From positions 47,485 to 111,484 of the forward strand of contig NZ_AXAS01000007.1 in the NCBI RefSeq assembly GCF_000472925.1: 64,000 bases of DNA, read 5' to 3'. Both the position numbers and the translations under genes were made by a program. Each line of letters opens with the position of its first letter. Positions within the stretch are counted from its first letter, which is position 1. The DNA comes from Bradyrhizobium sp. Ec3.3 (GTDB lineage Bacteria > Pseudomonadota > Alphaproteobacteria > Rhizobiales > Xanthobacteraceae). Positions 60,516-64,000 of the stretch are shown here, one piece after another. The notes beneath the pieces are model-generated. The model had not been told where the DNA came from, made no database searches, and saw nothing but the letters and a program-made list of their open reading frames with translations.

Positions 60516-61297
60516 GCCGAAATCCTTGCAGGTCTCGTTCGACCTGCCGACGTTCATCCACCGAAAGTGACATGTTTCTGTCACGTAGATCAATTGCTAG
60601 CGTTGGTAGTTGACTGACGCGAAAAATTGTTATGTGGAGGCGAATTGATGCAGGGCGTCGCGGCTGCCGCCCCGACAATTATAGGGCGTGCGATCGTTGG
60701 TATCAGAATTCAAAAAATAGTTGTTCGATCGGAGGCAATTTTGCCCACCGAGTCCGTAGTCGCTTCATCAATGTTGATCGTGGCGGCCTTTGCATTGTTG
60801 AGGCTCCGCGCCAGACGCTAAGCCCCGAGGCTCCTCGTATTGTAGGACCCTTCGGATTGCTACCGTTGAAGTGGTCGAAACTCGACGAGGCTGTCGCCGT
60901 CGACCCGGATCACGATGGCGCCTCAACTTGCGCAATATTTGCCGTGATTTAGTCTTTGAGGAGCATACCAGAAGCATGGGATCCGCTACGAAGCTCAATA
61001 GCCGATCTGGGCAGGCACTGCGAGATCGAGATCAAGCGTCTCTGATGCCAACTGTCGAAGTTGCGACAGGCTGTCAGGGCCGACACATCAGCTTTAGCAG
61101 ATACTCTTATAAATCAAGCACTCGCGATTGGCACGAGCCTTGAAGGACGGTTGTCATCCAGCATCGCCTCCATAACGAGTCGGAGTAATGGCTTACAAGA
61201 TTGGGTCTTCTCAGTTCACCGGATGCGGCGGGTATGAATTCGATCGCTCCAGCGTCGCTATGCGCCTAGACGCGCGTCCGCGCACGAGTTTTTCACC
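60516..61297. other. Intergenic region between the phosphonate operon and the T6SS genes
   Basis: The 782-bp divergent gap must hold promoters for both operons. An AATTATAG stretch occurs at 60677-60684, but no good copy of the GTTCTATAATYATA motif was found. Short frames of 60-106 residues on both strands have no recognisable content. Confidence 0.5.
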
Positions 61298-62905
61298 GTG
61301 ATCGAACAGATGGGCATAGCGGTTAGTGCCGCCGCCGATGCACGCGCGTTCTGCGGCGCCGCACCTGTGCCGGGCGCCGTGCCTGCCGGCGCTGACGTCC
61401 GTGATGCGGCCGACTTTGAGCAGCTCGAGGCCGAAGTGCGGCGTATGGATGCCGACGGGCCAGCCGCGGTTGACTGGCGGAGAGTCAGTAAGCTGTCGCT
61501 TCATATCCTGGCGAACCAATCAAAAGACATTCTGATCGCCTGTTGGGCTGTCTATGGTCTCTTTCGCATCGAGGGATATCAGGGTCTTGCCGTGGGACTA
61601 GCAATCTTGCGCGGCATGATGGACGTGCATTGGGATGGGCTCTATCCCCCGATCAAGCGGGAACGTGCACGGGTTGGAGCGGTCGATTGGCTCGTTGGTC
61701 GCCTTGGTCCGGCTGTGGCCGAAACTGCGGCGACTGAAGCCGATTATCCGGCGGTGCTTGCCGTCTATGAAGCGCTTGAAGATCTCGATCGCCAGTTCGG
61801 CGAGAAATTGGTCAACCAGCACGTTGCCTTGGGCGAGCTTTTCCGGGCGCTCAAGCCGCATTACGAGGAAGCCAAAAGCACGGCCGCTGAGGCCGCGGAT
61901 CGCATGGCCGACGCGGTCGGTGCTGCCGAGCAGACCTCGGCCGCGCCGGCGAAAGCTGGGCCACCGGCTGATGGGCCTCAACTTGCGGTAGCACATCTGG
62001 CGGTTCTGCGCGGCGTCGATGGCGACTGGGCCGAGTTCACGGAGCGTTTACCGGATATGCTCCGGCAGGCAGCGGCCGCCATGCGGCTCGCCTCGCCGAC
62101 AAACCCCAAGGCCTATCTGCTCAATCGCGTCGGCTCGTGGATGCGTTTTGACGCGCTCCCACCCGATTCGGGTGGCCGCACCGAGGTGTTTCCGCCCGCC
62201 GATAGCATCGTCGCATTAGAAGCAAAAGTGGTGGCCGGTCAGCACGCCGATGTCGTGAATTTGGCCGAAGAGATCGCCTGGACGGGACCGTTCTGGCTCG
62301 ACGCTCATCGGCATGCAGCCGAGGCGCTGGAGCAAATGGGGCCGTCATTTGAGACGGCGGCCACGGTGGTACGCGGAGCGGTGACCATGCTGGTGACACG
62401 CTATCCGCGGATCTTGGAGTGTCATTTCAACAACGGTAGGCCGTTTGCAGATGACGAAACGCGTGCCTGGGCCGCCGCGGTGATAGACGTGGCGACAAGC
62501 CCTGATCTCGCGGAGGAGGCGGTCGCTGACGCATACAAGCTCATCGGCGGTGGGCAGCCGCAGGCGGCGCTGGAGAGGCTGTCGCGTGCGCTGGATGGTG
62601 CGACAGGCGAACGTGCGCGTTTCGTCGGCCAGCTTGCGCAAGCACGTTTCTGTGTCGAGACCGGATTCGTCACGACCGCTGTCCCGCTGCTCGAGCACAT
62701 TGAAGGGGTTGTCGCTAAGCGCGACCTGGAAAGTTGGGAGCCGGCGCTTGCGCTTGAGGCTGCTGAACTGCGCTTCCGCGCAATGACCCATTCTGAGTCG
62801 CAACAGATGATCGACGAGCCTCGCCGTCGCCTCGCACTGGAGCAGATCCGAATTCGAGCAGCACGGATCGACATCGCACGGGCGAGCCGCCTAGGTCGCG
62901 GCTGA
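61298..62905 (+). CDS. tssA: TssA, type VI secretion baseplate/sheath cap protein
   Basis: A 535-residue protein with an ImpA_N domain: ADVRDAADFEQLEAEVRRMD, then GLFRIEGYQGLAVGLAILRG, MMDVHWDGLYPPIKRERARV and GAVDWLVGRLGPAVAE. The C-terminal part is helical and rich in Ala (AALERLSRALDGATGERARF), as in long TssA proteins with VasJ-type ends. TssA primes sheath assembly at the baseplate in the cytosol. The start is GTG 61298 or ATG 61310; the first about 25 residues are poorly conserved. It is the first of three adjacent tss genes. Confidence 0.88.
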   Translation: MIEQMGIAVSAAADARAFCGAAPVPGAVPAGADVRDAADFEQLEAEVRRMDADGPAAVDWRRVSKLSLHILANQSKDILIACWAVYGLFRIEGYQGLAVGLAILRGMMDVHWDGLYPPIKRERARVGAVDWLVGRLGPAVAETAATEADYPAVLAVYEALEDLDRQFGEKLVNQHVALGELFRALKPHYEEAKSTAAEAADRMADAVGAAEQTSAAPAKAGPPADGPQLAVAHLAVLRGVDGDWAEFTERLPDMLRQAAAAMRLASPTNPKAYLLNRVGSWMRFDALPPDSGGRTEVFPPADSIVALEAKVVAGQHADVVNLAEEIAWTGPFWLDAHRHAAEALEQMGPSFETAATVVRGAVTMLVTRYPRILECHFNNGRPFADDETRAWAAAVIDVATSPDLAEEAVADAYKLIGGGQPQAALERLSRALDGATGERARFVGQLAQARFCVETGFVTTAVPLLEHIEGVVAKRDLESWEPALALEAAELRFRAMTHSESQQMIDEPRRRLALEQIRIRAARIDIARASRLGRG

Positions 62906-62939
62906 GTTCGTCAAAGCCAAAGGGCTAACGGGAGCTGGT

Positions 62940-63440
62940 ATGGCACAGGAAAGCTCGGTCGCTCCGAAGGAGCGCGTTAATATCCGCTTCAAGCCGGCAA
63001 CCGGCAACCTCAAGGAGGATGTCGAGTTGCCGCTCAAGCTGATGGTTTTGGGTGACTTCACCGGACGGGTCGATGATTGTCCCGTTGAGGACCGAGAACT
63101 CGTCGATATCAACAAGGACAACTTTAACGAGGTCGTCAAAGGTAAGAAACTGAGCCTTGACATTTTGGCCGAGAACAAGCTCGACGAATCGCCTGAGGCC
63201 GGCAAGCTGTCAGTAACGCTGAGGTTTGAGAGCCTGAAGGATTTTGAGCCCGAGCGTGTCGCGCAACAAATTTCAGAAGTTCGAGCGTTGACTGAATTAC
63301 GCGCAGCGCTGGTCGCTCTGAAGAGCCCGCTTGGCAATGTGCCGAACTTCCGTAAAGCGATCCAGAACTTGCTCGAAGACGACGGCGCTAGGCCGCGGCT
63401 ACTTGGCGAGCTCACCGACAAGCCGGAGCAAGTGGCATGA
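62940..63440 (+). CDS. tssB: TssB, type VI secretion small sheath protein
   Basis: A 166-residue protein of the VipA/TssB family: SSVAPKERVNIRFKPATGNL, ELPLKLMVLGDFTGRVDD, then LVDINKDNFNEVVKGKKLSL and LTLRFESLKDFEPERVAQQI-like sequence, ending in the helix LRAALVALKSPLGNVPNFRK. With TssC it forms the contractile sheath. It starts 34 nt after tssA and overlaps the tssC start by ATGA. Confidence 0.95.
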   Translation: MAQESSVAPKERVNIRFKPATGNLKEDVELPLKLMVLGDFTGRVDDCPVEDRELVDINKDNFNEVVKGKKLSLDILAENKLDESPEAGKLSVTLRFESLKDFEPERVAQQISEVRALTELRAALVALKSPLGNVPNFRKAIQNLLEDDGARPRLLGELTDKPEQVA

Positions 63441-64000
63441 GCGAGGGTGCTATGACTGACGCAAGCGCGCAGCAAACCGCCGAAGTCACCACTACGACCA
63501 CTGAGCTTTCGCTGCTTGATCAGGTTCTCGTCGAAACCAAAATCACCCCGCGCGACGAGGGATACCACCTCGCCCGCCGGGGCGTCGCGGCTTTCCTTGC
63601 CGAGCTCATAAAACCGGGGCGGGCCGATGGGAAGGTCAACAATGCGCTCATCGATCAGATGATCGCGGAGATTGATCGCAAGATCTCGGCTCAGCTCGAC
63701 GCCGTGCTGCATACCGACGAGTTCCAAAAGCTTGAGGCGGCATGGCGCGGCCTCAAGTTCTTGGTCGACCGAACCGATTTTCGTCAGAACATTAAGATAG
63801 AACTTCTTAGCGTCAGCAAGGACGAGCTCCTCACCGACTTCGAAGACAGCCCGGAGATCGTCAAGTCCGGTCTGTATAAGCTCGTCTACACAGCCGAGTT
63901 TGGGCAGTTTGGCGGCCAGCCCGTCGCAGCCATGATATCGGCCTACGAGTTTGGCAGTTGGAGTCAAGACGTTAAGCTCATGCGGTACATGAGCGCGGTA
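63437..64000 (+). CDS. tssC: TssC, type VI secretion large sheath protein (5' part, cut by window end)
   Basis: 188 codons are visible from ATG 63437, overlapping the tssB stop. The sequence has ITPRDEGYHLARRGVAAFLA, VNNALIDQMIAEIDRKISAQ, LDAVLHTDEFQKLEAAWRGL and YTAEFGQFGGQPVAAMISAY, the amino-terminal half of VipB/TssC (normally about 490 residues). It pairs with TssB to form the sheath. The remaining tss genes lie beyond the window. Confidence 0.95.
   Translation, partial: MSEGAMTDASAQQTAEVTTTTTELSLLDQVLVETKITPRDEGYHLARRGVAAFLAELIKPGRADGKVNNALIDQMIAEIDRKISAQLDAVLHTDEFQKLEAAWRGLKFLVDRTDFRQNIKIELLSVSKDELLTDFEDSPEIVKSGLYKLVYTAEFGQFGGQPVAAMISAYEFGSWSQDVKLMRYMSAV

Overview
ORGANISM AND SETTING. 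The window looks like part of a symbiosis or genomic island of a rhizobium, most likely Bradyrhizobium. Three things point there: an intergenic palindromic repeat of a kind I recognise from Bradyrhizobium genomes (2157-2309), an ICE control and transfer module of the Mesorhizobium ICESym type at the left end, and a dense scatter of decayed insertion sequences between intact accessory operons. No tRNA, rRNA, CRISPR array, integrase or nod gene was recognised. LAYOUT. (1) 1-13.1 kb, ICE module: DUF736 tail, a divergent qseC/qseM-like switch, an fseA-like activator split by a +1 frameshift, a sulfotransferase, a broken second DUF2285 gene, an rdfS-like excisionase, a heavily frameshifted repA-like gene, then DUF2840, TraF peptidase, lytic transglycosylase, RlxS-type relaxase, TraG coupling protein and a CopG-like protein. 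The trb mating-pore genes that would normally follow are absent. (2) 13.8-21.3 kb, predicted phosphonoalanine uptake and catabolism: a phosphonopyruvate-hydrolase-type member of the PEP mutase family, a PLP aminotransferase, a divergent PhnF/GntR regulator and a complete CUT1-type ABC importer. (3) 22.6-33.5 kb: TonB-dependent receptor, ExbB, ExbD and TonB, followed by an unfamiliar periplasmic redox set (DUF1592-type cytochrome c, DUF1552 protein, cytochrome c-prime, membrane cytochrome b, small secreted protein, cupredoxin, large secreted protein). A decayed copy of exbB end-exbD-tonB start follows. (4) 34.6-52.6 kb: an alpha/beta hydrolase, methyltransferases, an asparagine-synthetase/GT2/polytopic membrane protein group that looks like surface glycan synthesis, an aspartoacylase-like deacylase, and relics of ISNCY, IS630, IS4, IS5 and IS256 families. 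(5) 52.7-60.5 kb, one minus-strand operon predicted to make a phosphonate: PEP mutase, class I aminotransferase, cytidylyltransferase-like NTP transferase, CDP-alcohol phosphotransferase, a second MocR-derived aminotransferase, GNAT acetyltransferase, methyltransferase and an NtaA-type flavin monooxygenase. (6) 61.3-64.0 kb: start of a type VI secretion operon (tssA, tssB, tssC cut by the window edge). HOW IT MAY WORK TOGETHER. The two PEP-mutase-family proteins separate cleanly at the gating-loop position that distinguishes mutase (Asn, biosynthesis) from phosphonopyruvate hydrolase (here Ser, catabolism). The window thus seems to hold both the synthesis of a C-P compound and the uptake and degradation of a related one, with paralogous aminotransferases in the two clusters. 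That recalls the rhizopine make-and-eat strategy but with a phosphonate. A motif containing GTTCTATAATYATA precedes both the ABC importer and the TonB receptor operon, hinting at shared control. The gene-family calls are mostly secure; the substrate, the product and the regulatory link are inference.
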